64,000 bases of DNA from Clostridia bacterium (GCA_017626145.1 JAGAJK010000034.1:124001-188000), one strand, 5' to 3'. Positions 1 to 8,418 are shown, numbered from the stretch's first letter. Notes: generated by a model from the sequence alone, not told the origin. Numbers and translations are program-made.

Positions 1-2
1 GA

Positions 3-281
3 AACGACCTTAAGCGTATTCCCGAAAGCCGTTTTATCGGTTCGGCACAGGCTCATATTTTAGTTCCTGTGGGAACAAAAGAGAATTCTGACCACGCAAA
101 AAAGGGCGAATCGGACTGGTGTTCAAAAGGTTTGTTTTTCAACAAAGAGGAATTACTTGATTACGCAAAAAAGGTAACCGACGCAGGCGGAGCTGTAACC
201 TTTGACATTTTTATTGACACGGATGCCTCTTTTGATAAAGAACAGATTGAAGCAATAAAATACGTAACAGCAAACCTTTAA
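3..281 (+). CDS. C-terminal part of an enzyme-like protein, start outside window
   Basis: The frame is open from base 3 to the stop at 279-281, so this is the last 92 codons of a gene that begins upstream. A GTG at 69 lies inside the frame but there is no reason to take it as a start. The fragment ends with a stretch of the pattern aliphatic-Lys-x-Val-x-x-x-Gly-Gly-x-Val-Thr-x-Asp-Ile followed by acidic residues. By memory this resembles the end of bacterial alpha-L-fucosidase-like TIM-barrel proteins, but too little is present to assign a family. It is followed by a promoter for the next gene, so it ends its transcription unit. Confidence 0.6.
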   Translation, partial: NDLKRIPESRFIGSAQAHILVPVGTKENSDHAKKGESDWCSKGLFFNKEELLDYAKKVTDAGGAVTFDIFIDTDASFDKEQIEAIKYVTANL

Positions 282-295
282 ATTCGGCATTTTCC

Positions 296-324
296 TTGAC
301 AATATATTTGCTGAATTGTATAAT
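296..324 (+). promoter_or_regulatory. Consensus sigma-A promoter
   Basis: TTGACA (296-301), 17-bp spacer, TATAAT (319-324). It sits 36 bp before the start of the DUF975-like gene. Confidence 0.75.
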
Positions 325-360
325 TAATATTAATTACTACATTAAAGAAAGGTAACAACA

Positions 361-1056
361 ATGAGAAATTATTTAAGAGAAGCACGTCTTGATTTAAAGG
401 GGCATTATCTGAATGCAATATGTGCATCAATGATATACTATGTTGTGGCTTTTGCCATTGTAAGAATTGTTATGGATATTCCTCTTGCCGTGTCCTACAA
501 ATATTTTATCGCCGTAGCTTTGATGGCGCTTATATTGATACCTGTTACAGCAGGATATATTGATTATTTTAAAAACAGAAAAAATTACAGCTTTCCGTCA
601 CCTAAGGTTCTGTTTCGCTTTCATGACGGCTACAGCTCGCTTTTGTTATGCGTTCTTTGTATAGGTATGGGTCTTGTTTTCGTATTTCTTGCGTTCTATA
701 TTGTAACGGTAATGGCTATGATTGCCGCACCCCCTCTTTCGAGAATTTATATACTCGGTGCTGCGGTGACGGTGTACATTGTTTTTGTTTTGTATGTTCT
801 CTGCCGTTTCTGGATGCTGTTTTACCTTGTGCTTGAAAAGGGCAAGAAGCCTTTTACATATTATTTAAAGGAATGCTTAAGACTTACAAAGGGAAAAACA
901 AAGGAGTATCTTAAATTCGTATTGCGGTTCTGGCGTCTGTTTCTTGTGTGCATTCTGCCTCTCGGACTTGGGCTTTTGGTGTTCTTCCCCATATTCGCAA
1001 CTGCAAAACAGTACTACTTTGCCGATATAATTTCAAAAGACGGCAAAAAATTTTAA
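361..1056 (+). CDS. DUF975-like integral membrane protein
   Basis: 231 residues with about five or six hydrophobic segments (near residues 20-40, 48-66, 92-118, 125-155, 190-215). The N-terminal Arg-Glu-Ala-Arg-x-x-Leu-Lys-Gly motif and the Tyr-Tyr-Phe-Ala-Asp near the C-terminus match the DUF975 family of clostridial membrane proteins, whose function is unknown. An RBS (AAAGAAAGG) lies just before the ATG and a consensus promoter lies upstream, so it is probably monocistronic. It has no link to the rpsO-pnp unit beyond adjacency. Confidence 0.75.
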   Translation: MRNYLREARLDLKGHYLNAICASMIYYVVAFAIVRIVMDIPLAVSYKYFIAVALMALILIPVTAGYIDYFKNRKNYSFPSPKVLFRFHDGYSSLLLCVLCIGMGLVFVFLAFYIVTVMAMIAAPPLSRIYILGAAVTVYIVFVLYVLCRFWMLFYLVLEKGKKPFTYYLKECLRLTKGKTKEYLKFVLRFWRLFLVCILPLGLGLLVFFPIFATAKQYYFADIISKDGKKF

Positions 1057-1064
1057 AAAAGGTA

Positions 1065-1093
1065 TTTACAAATCGAGAAAATTGTGTTATTAT
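1065..1093 (+). promoter_or_regulatory. rpsO promoter
   Basis: TTTACA (1065-1070), 17-bp spacer, TATTAT (1088-1093). It lies 86 bp before the rpsO ATG and leaves a leader of about 80 nt. Confidence 0.6.
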
Positions 1094-1099
1094 TAACAG

Positions 1100-1178
1100 T
1101 AACCGTCTGCCGGGTGACTGGAATCTCCAACCTGTGCTCAGTGGATTGGTGTAAATTTATTTAATCGGAGGAATTAAA
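1100..1178 (+). promoter_or_regulatory. rpsO 5' leader, candidate S15 autoregulatory RNA
   Basis: The untranslated leader carries a GC-richer stretch (1104-1152) with complementary pieces (CCAACC near 1128 and GGATTGG near 1143). Ribosomal protein S15 is known to bind its own leader in several bacterial groups, with different structures in each. The opening AACCGTCTG also begins the pnp leader at 1536. Structure and autoregulation are inferred. Confidence 0.35.
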
Positions 1179-1442
1179 ATGGATAAGGAAAAGAAACAGC
1201 AAATTATAGGTGATAACAAAATTCACGACACAGACACAGGCTCACCTGAAGTACAGATTGCAATTCTTACAGAAAGAATCAATCATCTTAACGAACATCT
1301 TAAGTTAAACAAGAAGGACTTCCACTCAAGAAGAGGTCTTCTTATGATGGTTGGTAAGAGAAGAGGTCTTCTCAACTATCTCCAGAAAAAGGACATCGAA
1401 AGATACAGAGCAATCGTTGCTAAGCTTGGTTTAAGAAAGTAA
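1179..1442 (+). CDS. rpsO: 30S ribosomal protein S15
   Basis: 87 residues, the usual S15 length (88-89). The protein shows the family core: Asp-Thr-Gly-Ser-Pro-Glu-Val-Gln at residues 18-25, the helix around His-Leu-Lys-x-x-Lys-Lys-Asp-x-His-Ser-Arg-Arg-Gly and the C-terminal Tyr-Leu-x-x-Lys-Asp-x-x-Arg-Tyr. S15 binds helices h20-h22 of 16S rRNA early in 30S assembly. RBS GGAGG is at 1167-1171. It is followed by its own terminator and then pnp, the common bacterial rpsO-pnp order. Confidence 0.98.
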   Translation: MDKEKKQQIIGDNKIHDTDTGSPEVQIAILTERINHLNEHLKLNKKDFHSRRGLLMMVGKRRGLLNYLQKKDIERYRAIVAKLGLRK

Positions 1443-1452
1443 TTTCGCGGGA

Positions 1453-1495
1453 GGTTACGGAGGATTTTCCCTCTGTAACCTTTCTTTGCTTTTTC
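1453..1495 (+). terminator. Rho-independent terminator after rpsO
   Basis: An 11-bp stem (GGTTACGGAGG at 1453-1463 with CCCTCTGTAACC at 1469-1480) is followed by a T-rich tract. It separates rpsO from pnp, possibly only partly. Confidence 0.85.
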
Positions 1496-1539
1496 TCCGA
1501 TATTTTAAAACGTCAGTAATAAAAAAATTATATAAAACC

Positions 1540-1577
1540 GTCTGTCAGGTGGCAGACAGCACAAACATGAGTTTGTG
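1540..1577 (+). promoter_or_regulatory. Two hairpins in the pnp leader
   Basis: Hairpin 1 pairs GTCTGTC (1540-1546) with GGCAGAC (1551-1557). Hairpin 2 pairs CACAAAC (1560-1566) with GTTTGTG (1571-1577), seven perfect pairs ending just before the RBS. In E. coli, pnp is autoregulated through a leader hairpin cut by RNase III. A similar role here is inference. Confidence 0.55.
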
Positions 1578-1592
1578 AGAAAGGAAAAGGTT

Positions 1593-3707
1593 ATGTTCAG
1601 AACATTTGAAACAACCTTATCAGGCAGAAAGTTAGTTATTGAGACCGGTAAAATGGCAGGTCTTGCAAACGGCGCTTGTCTGGTAAGATTCGGCGACACT
1701 GTTGTTCATGCTGCAGTCACAGCATCAGCAAAGCCGAGAGAGGGAGTAGATTTCTTCCCTTTAAGCATTGATTACGAAGAAAAGCTTTACTCAGTAGGTA
1801 AAATCCCCGGAGGCTTTACAAAGAGAGAAGGAAAGCCGACAGACTCGGCAATTCTCGCATCAAGATGTATTGACCGTCCTATGCGTCCTCTTTTCCCTAA
1901 GGATTTAAGAAACGATGTTTCTATCGTTACTACTGTTATGAGTGTTGATCAGGATAATTCACCTGAGGTTGCCGCTATGGTTGGTGCCGCAACAGCAGTT
2001 GCAATTTCCGACATTCCGTTCAACGGACCTGTTGCAAGTGTGTTTGTAGGCTTAGTTGACGGTGAAGTTATAATAAATCCAAATCTTGAACAGAGAGAAA
2101 AGAGTGACCTTGAGCTTACACTTTCAGGTACTCTTGACAAGGTAGTTATGATTGAAGCAGGTGCTAAGGAAGTACCTGAAGACGTTATGCTTGACGCAAT
2201 CTTAAAGGGTCATGAAGCAGTAAAGGACCTTTGCAGATTCATTCAGTCTATTGCCGATGAAATCGGTAAAAAGGAAAAAATTCAGTATACACCTATCGTG
2301 GTTGCTGATGATGTTTACGAAGCAACTAAGAACGCGGTTATCGAAAGAATCCGCTGGGCTCTTGATACTGATGATAAAAATGTTCGTGATGCACAGCTTG
2401 CTGTTGTAATTGAAGAAGCTCATGCGGCACTCGATGAACAGTTCGCAGAACGTGAAAGCGAAATTGACGATGCTATTTATAAATTACAGAAATACGTTGT
2501 AAGACGTTGGATTTTAGACGATGGAAAGCGTGTCGACGGAAGAGGTCTTAACGATATCCGTCCTTTAGCTGCTGAGGTTGGTCTCTTACCGAGAGTTCAC
2601 GGTTCGGGTATGTTCACACGTGGACAGACTCAGGTTTTAACTGTTGCAACACTTGGTTCTGTAAGTGAAAATCAGCTTCTTGACGGTATTGATACTGTTG
2701 AAAATAAAAGATACATTCACCACTACAACTTTCCTTCATACTCTGTTGGCGAAACAAAGCCTTCAAGAGGTCCCGGAAGAAGAGAAATCGGTCACGGTGC
2801 ACTTGCTGAAAGAGCTTTAGTTCCCGTTATCCCTTCAACAGACGAATTCCCTTATGCAATCCGTCTTGTTTCCGAGGTTCTTTCTTCAAACGGTTCAACA
2901 TCACAGGGAAGTATCTGCGGTTCAACTCTTGCTTTGATGGATGCAGGTGTTCCTATTAAAGAACCCGTTGCAGGTATTTCTGTAGGTCTTGTAACCGAAG
3001 GCGACAGATTTGTTACAATGCTTGATATTCAGGGTCTGGAAGACTTCTTCGGCGATATGGACTTTAAGGTTGGCGGTACTAAGAACGGTATCACAGCAAT
3101 TCAGGTTGATATCAAAATTGACGGTCTTACAACCGAAATCATTAAGGAAGCTTTCGAAAAGACAAAGAAAGCAAGAAACTATATCTTAGACGAAATTATG
3201 CTTAAGGCTATTCCTGAACCAAGAAAAGAGCTTTCAGCTTATGCTCCTAAGATTATTACTCTTAAGGTTCCTGTGGACAAGATTAAGGACGTTATCGGTT
3301 CAGGCGGTAAAACAATTCAGAAGATTATCGCAGATACAGGCGTTAAGATTGATATCGAGGACGATGGCAGCGTATATATTGCAACAACAGATGCCGAGGC
3401 TGCACAGAAAGCTAAGGAAACAATTGAAGGTATCGTAGCTGACCCTGAGGTTGGCACAATCTATAAGGGTAAGGTAACCAAGATTATGGACTTCGGTGCA
3501 TTCGTTGAGTTCCTCCCCGGCAGAGAAGGTCTTGTTCATATTTCAAAGCTCGACCATAAGAGAGTTGAAAAGGTAACAGACATCGTTTCAGAGGGCGACG
3601 AAATTATGGTTAAATTAACCGAAATCGATAAAATGGGCAGAATGAACCTTTCAAGAAAGGACGCACTCCCAAAGCCTGCTGCTGAAGAAGCAAAAACAGA
3701 AGAATAA
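1593..3707 (+). CDS. pnp: Polyribonucleotide nucleotidyltransferase (PNPase)
   Basis: 3'-5' phosphorolytic exoribonuclease that degrades mRNA to nucleoside diphosphates and can add tails. Two RNase PH domains (about residues 5-215 and 305-540) flank an alpha-helical linker. A KH domain (about 550-615, motif Val-Ile-Gly-Ser-Gly-Gly-Lys) and an S1 domain (about 617-690, Gly-Ala-Phe-Val-Glu-Phe) follow. The second core shows Gly-Ser-Thr-Ser-Gln-Gly-Ser, the phosphate-binding region. I chose the ATG at 1593 over a GTG at 1575 because AAAGGAAAAGG lies between them as the RBS and the protein then starts with the usual Met-Phe-x-x-Phe. 704 residues, normal length. Confidence 0.98.
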   Translation: MFRTFETTLSGRKLVIETGKMAGLANGACLVRFGDTVVHAAVTASAKPREGVDFFPLSIDYEEKLYSVGKIPGGFTKREGKPTDSAILASRCIDRPMRPLFPKDLRNDVSIVTTVMSVDQDNSPEVAAMVGAATAVAISDIPFNGPVASVFVGLVDGEVIINPNLEQREKSDLELTLSGTLDKVVMIEAGAKEVPEDVMLDAILKGHEAVKDLCRFIQSIADEIGKKEKIQYTPIVVADDVYEATKNAVIERIRWALDTDDKNVRDAQLAVVIEEAHAALDEQFAERESEIDDAIYKLQKYVVRRWILDDGKRVDGRGLNDIRPLAAEVGLLPRVHGSGMFTRGQTQVLTVATLGSVSENQLLDGIDTVENKRYIHHYNFPSYSVGETKPSRGPGRREIGHGALAERALVPVIPSTDEFPYAIRLVSEVLSSNGSTSQGSICGSTLALMDAGVPIKEPVAGISVGLVTEGDRFVTMLDIQGLEDFFGDMDFKVGGTKNGITAIQVDIKIDGLTTEIIKEAFEKTKKARNYILDEIMLKAIPEPRKELSAYAPKIITLKVPVDKIKDVIGSGGKTIQKIIADTGVKIDIEDDGSVYIATTDAEAAQKAKETIEGIVADPEVGTIYKGKVTKIMDFGAFVEFLPGREGLVHISKLDHKRVEKVTDIVSEGDEIMVKLTEIDKMGRMNLSRKDALPKPAAEEAKTEE

Positions 3708-3713
3708 TTAATT

Positions 3714-3750
3714 AAATCTGCGGAAGTTTCATACCTCCGCAGATTTTTCG
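3714..3750 (+). terminator. Terminator after pnp
   Basis: AAATCTGCGG (3715-3724) pairs with CCGCAGATTT (3737-3746) and is followed by T residues. Confidence 0.85.
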
Positions 3751-3760
3751 GACAAGTCGG

Positions 3761-3784
3761 GCAAGGGGACGGTTCTGTTGTCCT
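3761..3784 (+). repeat. Single REP-like half unit
   Basis: First copy of the motif GGGGACGGTTCTGTTGT that recurs through the island to 14846. It begins 11 bp after the pnp terminator and so marks the left edge of the accessory region. Confidence 0.8.
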
Positions 3785-3797
3785 TAGGAGATAATAT

Positions 3798-4271
3798 ATG
3801 AAAAGGAACATAATATGTGCGTGCAGTTGCTTAGGTATTATTTTTATCAGCAATATTTGTACATTTCATTTAACAAAAGAATTTTTGAAAGACCGTAGTA
3901 TACAGACACATACTATTGAGAGTAATGTTATTGGTATGGATGCAATTAGTATGTTGGATTATCCTCTTATTGATATCTATTTTGACAAAGAGTATTCATG
4001 GGATGTGTTAATACGACAAAATATGTATGCAGAGAATGAGGCGTATTATATTTTAGACGATAGAGAAATACTTGAAACAAACAAGGAATTATTAAAAGTT
4101 TTAACTTTTCCTTCAGGTAGAGGCACAACACCGAATGGCGAAATAAGTGTATATAAAAATAATCAGTTAATTAAGACAGTAGAATATTTTGAGTTAGATG
4201 TTGCATCTGAAGAATTCAAAAGGGAATTTACAAAAATAACCTCCAAAGATGTTCTTGAAAAATTTGAGTAA
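3798..4271 (+). CDS. Small secreted or membrane-anchored protein, unknown
   Basis: 157 residues. An N-terminal hydrophobic segment (about residues 5-25) suggests a signal anchor. The rest is an acidic globular domain with no motif I recognise. RBS TTAGGAG precedes the ATG directly after a REP-like half unit, and another half unit plus terminator follows. By position it belongs to the set of possible immunity or effector proteins in this island, but nothing in the sequence proves that. Confidence 0.65.
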   Translation: MKRNIICACSCLGIIFISNICTFHLTKEFLKDRSIQTHTIESNVIGMDAISMLDYPLIDIYFDKEYSWDVLIRQNMYAENEAYYILDDREILETNKELLKVLTFPSGRGTTPNGEISVYKNNQLIKTVEYFELDVASEEFKREFTKITSKDVLEKFE

Positions 4272-4275
4272 AAAA

Positions 4276-4304
4276 CAACACACGGGGACGGTTCTGTTGT
4301 GTTT
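4276..4304 (+). repeat. Single REP-like half unit
   Basis: CGGGGACGGTTCTGTTGTG variant, directly before the repeated terminator hairpin. Confidence 0.75.
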
Positions 4305-4310
4305 ATTGTA

Positions 4311-4337
4311 AGGAGCGGTGAGTGCCGCTCCTTTTTC
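4311..4337 (+). terminator. Repeated island terminator, copy 1
   Basis: AGGAGCGG (4311-4318) and CCGCTCCT (4325-4332) form the stem, followed by TTTTTC. The same hairpin recurs at 9153, 11536, 14266 and 14851. Confidence 0.85.
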
Positions 4338-4366
4338 TTGACAGAAGATAAAAATTAAATTATACT
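4338..4366 (+). promoter_or_regulatory. Repeated island promoter, copy 1
   Basis: TTGACA (4338-4343), 17-bp spacer, TATACT (4361-4366). It directly abuts the terminator hairpin. It could drive the SLH-protein gene at 4487. The same block precedes the three Rhs fragments. Confidence 0.65.
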
Positions 4367-4486
4367 GTAATAAAGTATAACAACACATCTCACAACAGAC
4401 CATCTTATAAGAATTCTATTACGGAAAATGGGTTAAGGATTGAAAATAAATTACCGGAAAGAATAATGTATGAATAGGAGAATAAA

Positions 4487-5878
4487 ATGAAGAAAACAGC
4501 AGGCTTAATAGTGTTAATCGTCATATTACTTTTCGGAACCGGTGTTTTGGCAAAAGAAAAGTTTATAATCGAAAGGGAAAGCGTCGAAAAATTTTCAATT
4601 ATTGCACAAACAACGTCGGGCTACGAAAATGAAATTCACACATATGAAACAACTAACAGTTTTGAAATTGATTATATTATTAATACGCTGAATTCTTTAA
4701 ATTATACCGAAAAAGAAAAACAACAGCTTTATTGGTACAGCAACCGAACAGCACAAACATACAGGATTTATGAACTGACAGTCACCTATAACGATGGTTC
4801 TAAATTAAAATTTCATATTGTAGATGAAGAAATATGGGATAAAAATAATTTACAGTATCGTTATGAACACTATGGTCACGGAAGTTGGTATGATTACAGA
4901 ATTTTCCTTATTTTAATACAGGGACTTAATGAAAAACAGATTAATTTAAAAAGCGGTATTTCCTTCGAACGCTCAGAGTGGAGTGGAAAATACATAAACG
5001 AAGCAATCGAAAGGGGTTTGCTTAGTCCTATACATCAAAATGACTATACTAAAAATATAACCCGACTCGAAGCTGTGCAACTGCTTTATGACTTATCTAA
5101 CGAATACCATAGAATCGCTTATGATAAACCGTTTAATGACATTGCCGACAAAGGTGTAGACGTATTTTATTTACTTGAAATCATTAATGGTAAAGAAAGT
5201 GGTAAATTTTATCCTTTTGAATTTCTCACAAGAGAGGAAATGGCAAAAATCGTTGGTAAGTATTTAGAGTATGAAGAAAGAGAAAATGGATTTCCAAATG
5301 CTGTTTTTGATTGCGAATTAAATTATGCCGATACTAATGAGATTTCCGATTGGGCGATTGACGGGGTAAAGGCTGTTACTGCAAACAACCTTATGCAAGG
5401 AAATGAAAAAGGTGAGTTTGAACCTCAAAAAACGATTACAAAAGAAGAATTTATAACAATGCTGCTTCGTCTCAGTAATTTAAAGGACAGCACCCAAAAC
5501 AAGCTTTTCGAAGATGTTTTCGGCTTTGAATTGCCTCAAAACTCCAAAATTGTTAATTATCATTATAGCGATGAAGATAAGGATTTATATTTGGCTGCAA
5601 AGGTTTTAATTCAGGAAGAAGATCTGGAAGATGTTCGAAAACTGTTGCAGGAAAATTTCAAAAATTCACCGTACTATCCTGAAGATATAACCCTTAAAAC
5701 AACCCCAATCTCCCCAAACAAAGTGGCATATTCGTGGTGGGTTTTGAAAAATTTAGAAGATTGTGACGGAATCTATCACGGAATAAAAGACGGAAAGTGG
5801 CTTAAATCTGTTGAAGAATGGGCGTTCATTCATAATGATCCATGGAATTTTTATTACCTTTACATAACACACGAATAA
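4487..5878 (+). CDS. Secreted protein with S-layer homology repeats
   Basis: 463 residues. Signal peptide at about 1-22 (hydrophobic run ending Val-Leu-Ala-Lys). An N-terminal domain (about 25-160) has no recognised fold. About three SLH-type repeats follow (about 165-345), with Thr-Arg-Leu-Glu-Ala-Val, Leu-Thr-Arg-Glu-Glu-Met-Ala-Lys and Ile-Thr-Lys-Glu-Glu-Phe as repeat signatures. SLH domains anchor proteins to pyruvylated cell-wall polymers. The tail (350-463) is unassigned and Trp/Tyr-rich near the end. RBS ATAGGAGAA. A RAYT-derived element follows 18 bp downstream. Confidence 0.8.
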   Translation: MKKTAGLIVLIVILLFGTGVLAKEKFIIERESVEKFSIIAQTTSGYENEIHTYETTNSFEIDYIINTLNSLNYTEKEKQQLYWYSNRTAQTYRIYELTVTYNDGSKLKFHIVDEEIWDKNNLQYRYEHYGHGSWYDYRIFLILIQGLNEKQINLKSGISFERSEWSGKYINEAIERGLLSPIHQNDYTKNITRLEAVQLLYDLSNEYHRIAYDKPFNDIADKGVDVFYLLEIINGKESGKFYPFEFLTREEMAKIVGKYLEYEERENGFPNAVFDCELNYADTNEISDWAIDGVKAVTANNLMQGNEKGEFEPQKTITKEEFITMLLRLSNLKDSTQNKLFEDVFGFELPQNSKIVNYHYSDEDKDLYLAAKVLIQEEDLEDVRKLLQENFKNSPYYPEDITLKTTPISPNKVAYSWWVLKNLEDCDGIYHGIKDGKWLKSVEEWAFIHNDPWNFYYLYITHE

Positions 5879-5895
5879 TCAACCAAGGAGCGTAC

Positions 5896-6128
5896 GGACA
5901 AAGGGACGGTTCTGTTGTCTTGGCAAATAAGATGATATATGCTATAATTTTGTTGAGGTGAAATGACATGCCGAGAATACCAGGACAAAAAAGCAGAAAA
6001 ACGAGATAAATATATAGGTAGGCTTTTAGAACGAGGATTATCAATAAGACAGATAAGCAGATTGACAGGGACGAGTAAAGGGATAGTTGAAAAAATCAGT
6101 AAAGGACAATAGAACCGTCCCTTTGTCC
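5896..6128 (+). mobile_element. RAYT deletion derivative, long form, copy 1
   Basis: Inverted ends (GGACAAAGGGACGGTTCTGT at 5896 and its complement ending 6128) enclose a TATAAT-like box (5943), an RBS (GAGGTGA) and ATG at 5968. The ATG opens a reading frame beginning Met-Pro-Arg-Ile-Pro-Gly-Gln-Lys-Ser-Arg, the start of REP-associated tyrosine transposases. After about ten codons the frame jumps to one encoding Gly-Leu-Ser-Ile-Arg-Gln-Ile-Ser-Arg-Leu-Thr-Gly-Thr-Ser-Lys-Gly, the helix-turn-helix-like end of the same protein family, with the stop inside the right end. The catalytic middle (His-x-His and Tyr) is deleted, so it cannot mobilise itself. Confidence 0.8.
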
Positions 6129-6148
6129 TTAAAACAAGGAGGATTCAG

Positions 6149-6670
6149 ATGAAAAAAATTATTTCTGTTGTTATTACGTTTATTTTGTGTATGCAGTTCA
6201 GCAATATAAGTGCAGAGGAGTATGAAAAAATGAATCAGGGAAGGATATATATAAATAATACTTTGGTCGAATCACCGGATACAGTGCTGTTTGATGAGGA
6301 TAGTTTTTTAATGCCGTTTAGAACAGTGCTCGAAGGAATAGGTGCAACGGTTGAGTGGGATGAAAAAACAGAAAACGTGACTTTTTATTATGACGGAAAC
6401 AAATATTCGTGTTATACCGAAATACGAGAACCATATTCGGGCATGGCATTGTATATAAAGTGTCCTATTAAAAAATTTGCTCCATTGAGCGGGTATTTGC
6501 AATTAAATCCAATGTCCGGTTCCGGATGGTGTTATATGATTAATGATAGAATATATTTAACCGAAGAAACCTTAACATGGTTTCTTAAAGACATAGATTG
6601 TGATTTGGAAATTGACGATATAAACCACGTCTTCAAAATAACTGCAAAGCAAACTAAACATACACCTTAA
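6149..6670 (+). CDS. Secreted protein with copper-amine-oxidase N-terminal-like domain
   Basis: 173 residues. Signal peptide at about 1-22 (ends Ile-Ser-Ala-Glu). A Cu_amine_oxidN1-type domain at about 28-85 shows Met-Pro-Phe-Arg-Thr-Val-Leu-Glu-x-x-Gly-Ala-x-Val-x-Trp-Asp, the hallmark of this clostridial cell-surface module. The module has no oxidase activity by itself. RBS AAGGAGG. The gene begins 21 bp after a RAYT derivative. The remaining C-terminal part is short and unassigned. Confidence 0.8.
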   Translation: MKKIISVVITFILCMQFSNISAEEYEKMNQGRIYINNTLVESPDTVLFDEDSFLMPFRTVLEGIGATVEWDEKTENVTFYYDGNKYSCYTEIREPYSGMALYIKCPIKKFAPLSGYLQLNPMSGSGWCYMINDRIYLTEETLTWFLKDIDCDLEIDDINHVFKITAKQTKHTP

Positions 6671-6728
6671 AATTGCATAAGTTTTAAATTTCTTTATTTC
6701 AATATTAAATGAATAGCAGGAGTATTAT

Positions 6729-7505
6729 ATGAAAAAATCATTAATTATATTGTTAATTATTGTATGCATAACAGCTACAACGGGAATGGCTAATGTTGAT
6801 TCACTAATTGCAAATTTCGTAGATTACAAATTAAAAATTAATGGAGCAGAAATTACTACAGACTTACCAATGGTTGATATTAACGGCAGAACATATGTGG
6901 AGCTTCGTTCTCTTTGTGATATTATGGGAAGTGAAATCAGTTGGAATGAAAGAACACAAACTATAAAAATCCAATCAGACTCTATTTATACCGAAACAGA
7001 AAACATATACTTTAGTTATTGTAACGAACGAAAAGAAAAGGGCGACATAGTTTTAACTGAAGAGACAGTCAAAAATATTGCAGATGCATGGTTTGTTCAA
7101 AAGTACGGTGAAAGTGCTGAAAGTATTACATTAAATGATTCTGATGATGAAAAATACTATATTGTATCGGGTTTTTTGAATGACCGGATAGAAGTAACAG
7201 CAAAATTAAGAAAAACAGATGCCAAACTTAAAGAACTCGAACTTATAGGAGATGGAGTACATATTCATACTGCTGAATGATACATCGATGCCGAAGAACA
7301 AACTGCTTGTAAAATAGGTCAGGCAGTATTGGAACAATTATACGATAAGGAGTATTTTGTTAAAAACCCGATTACAGCGGTAAATATAGATTATGATGCA
7401 AGGTATTACAACTTTTTTATGTGGGACACTACACCGGGAAGTTATACTATCGTAACGATAAGAAAAGATGACGGTAAAATTATAGAAATCGGATTTGATG
7501 AATAA
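6729..7505 (+). pseudogene. Copper-amine-oxidase-N domain plus YhhH-like immunity domain, split by in-frame TGA
   Basis: The first 183 codons (6729-7280) encode a signal peptide and a Cu_amine_oxidN-like domain (Leu-Arg-Ser-Leu-Cys-Asp-Ile-Met-Gly). A region that itself looks NTF2-like (about 110-180) follows. A TGA at 7278-7280 stops it, but the same frame stays open to the TAA at 7503. That part encodes Thr-Ala-Cys-Lys-Ile-Gly-Gln-Ala-Val-Leu-Glu and, near the end, Lys-Asp-Asp-Gly-Lys-Ile-Ile-Glu-Ile, the pattern of the YbbC/YhhH NTF2-fold immunity family (Imm-NTF2-2). E. coli yhhH sits at an rhs locus. A nonsense mutation, a sequencing error or two separate products are all possible. Confidence 0.6.
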
Positions 7506-7546
7506 TTTTGATGTTTCTTGCGATATTGAAAAAACAATGTTTCCGC

Positions 7547-7690
7547 GGACAAGGGGACGGTTCTATTGTCTTGATGAATAAGATGATATATGCTATAATT
7601 TTGTTGAGGTGAAATGACATGCCGAGAATACCAAGACAAAAAGCAGAAGCGGAATATATCATAAAGGACAATAGAACCGTCCCCTTGTCC
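7547..7690 (+). mobile_element. RAYT deletion derivative, short form, copy 1
   Basis: Inverted ends enclose the TATAAT-like box, RBS GAGGTGA, ATG (7619) and about 13 codons of the transposase start, and nothing else. This copy has one A fewer in the A-run, shifting the frame. A partial second right end (CCCCTTGTCC) is appended at 7694-7705. Confidence 0.8.
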
Positions 7691-7784
7691 TTGTCCCCTT
7701 GTCCTTTATCATTTTGAAGTAGAAAATATAGTTAACATTAATAGTAGAGGAAAAAGATTCGACAAATAATAAGGAATTGTTTTT

Positions 7785-8261
7785 ATGAAAAAGAAACTAT
7801 GTACAACATTGATTATTTTAGTGTCCGGTTTAATAATATCCGTTTTTGTATATAAGGTTTACCTTATACAAATTGATACTGAATATGCGGTTAATTTCTC
7901 TAAAGTTTTTCAAACCTATGATATAAACGTTGTTGATTCCTATTTTACTAAAGATACATGTATAATTTACAATGGTAAGCAAACGACATATGATAAGGTG
8001 AGAAATAACATAGTAATAGCTTGTAAAGAGAAAAAGTATGATTTTAGTGAAGGCAGTTCATACGGGTATGGGAACGATAAGTTTATAAATGGCGTTCAGG
8101 ATGTAGGAATCCGTTTATATGGCAATTTGTGCGGAGAAAAAACAGGAGAATGCAAAATAAAAATTAAATTAAGAAAAACAGGATTGTTTTCATTTGAAAT
8201 TGAATCTGTTGAAAGCAATGACGAAATTTTCGGATATATATTTTTAGGAGAACAATTATAA
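7785..8261 (+). CDS. Small membrane-anchored protein, unknown
   Basis: 158 residues. One N-terminal transmembrane segment (about 5-25) is followed by an extracytoplasmic domain. In it, Asp-Ile-Asn-Val-Val-Asp-Ser-Tyr-Phe and Val-Tyr-Asn-Gly-Lys resemble small NTF2-like (DUF4878-like) folds. I do not recognise a named family. It lies between two RAYT derivatives, with RBS TAAGGAA. Confidence 0.65.
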   Translation: MKKKLCTTLIILVSGLIISVFVYKVYLIQIDTEYAVNFSKVFQTYDINVVDSYFTKDTCIIYNGKQTTYDKVRNNIVIACKEKKYDFSEGSSYGYGNDKFINGVQDVGIRLYGNLCGEKTGECKIKIKLRKTGLFSFEIESVESNDEIFGYIFLGEQL

Positions 8262-8273
8262 AACGCCAAACGC

Positions 8274-8418
8274 GGACAAGGGGACGGTTCTGTTGTCTTG
8301 GCAAATAAGATGATATATGTTATAATTTTGTTGAGGTGAAATGACATGCCGAGAATACCAAGACAAAAAAGCAGAAGCGGAATATATCATAAAGGACGAT
8401 AGAACCGTCCCCTTGTCC
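8274..8418 (+). mobile_element. RAYT deletion derivative, short form, copy 2
   Basis: Same structure as the copy at 7547. The longer A-run restores the true transposase start, which reads Met-Pro-Arg-Ile-Pro-Arg-Gln-Lys-Ser-Arg-Ser-Gly-Ile-Tyr-His before running into the right end and a stop. This is the clearest view of the parental protein's start (ATG at 8346). Confidence 0.82.

Noticed and set aside
4194-4403. Minus-strand reading frames that recur over the repeat-terminator blocks (4194, 11428, 14188)
   Set aside because: Their similarity to each other comes from the shared DNA repeat, not from a protein family.
5968-6110. Functional small protein from the RAYT derivative
   Set aside because: The start frame ends after 13 codons and the tail is in another frame; it lacks the transposase catalytic region.
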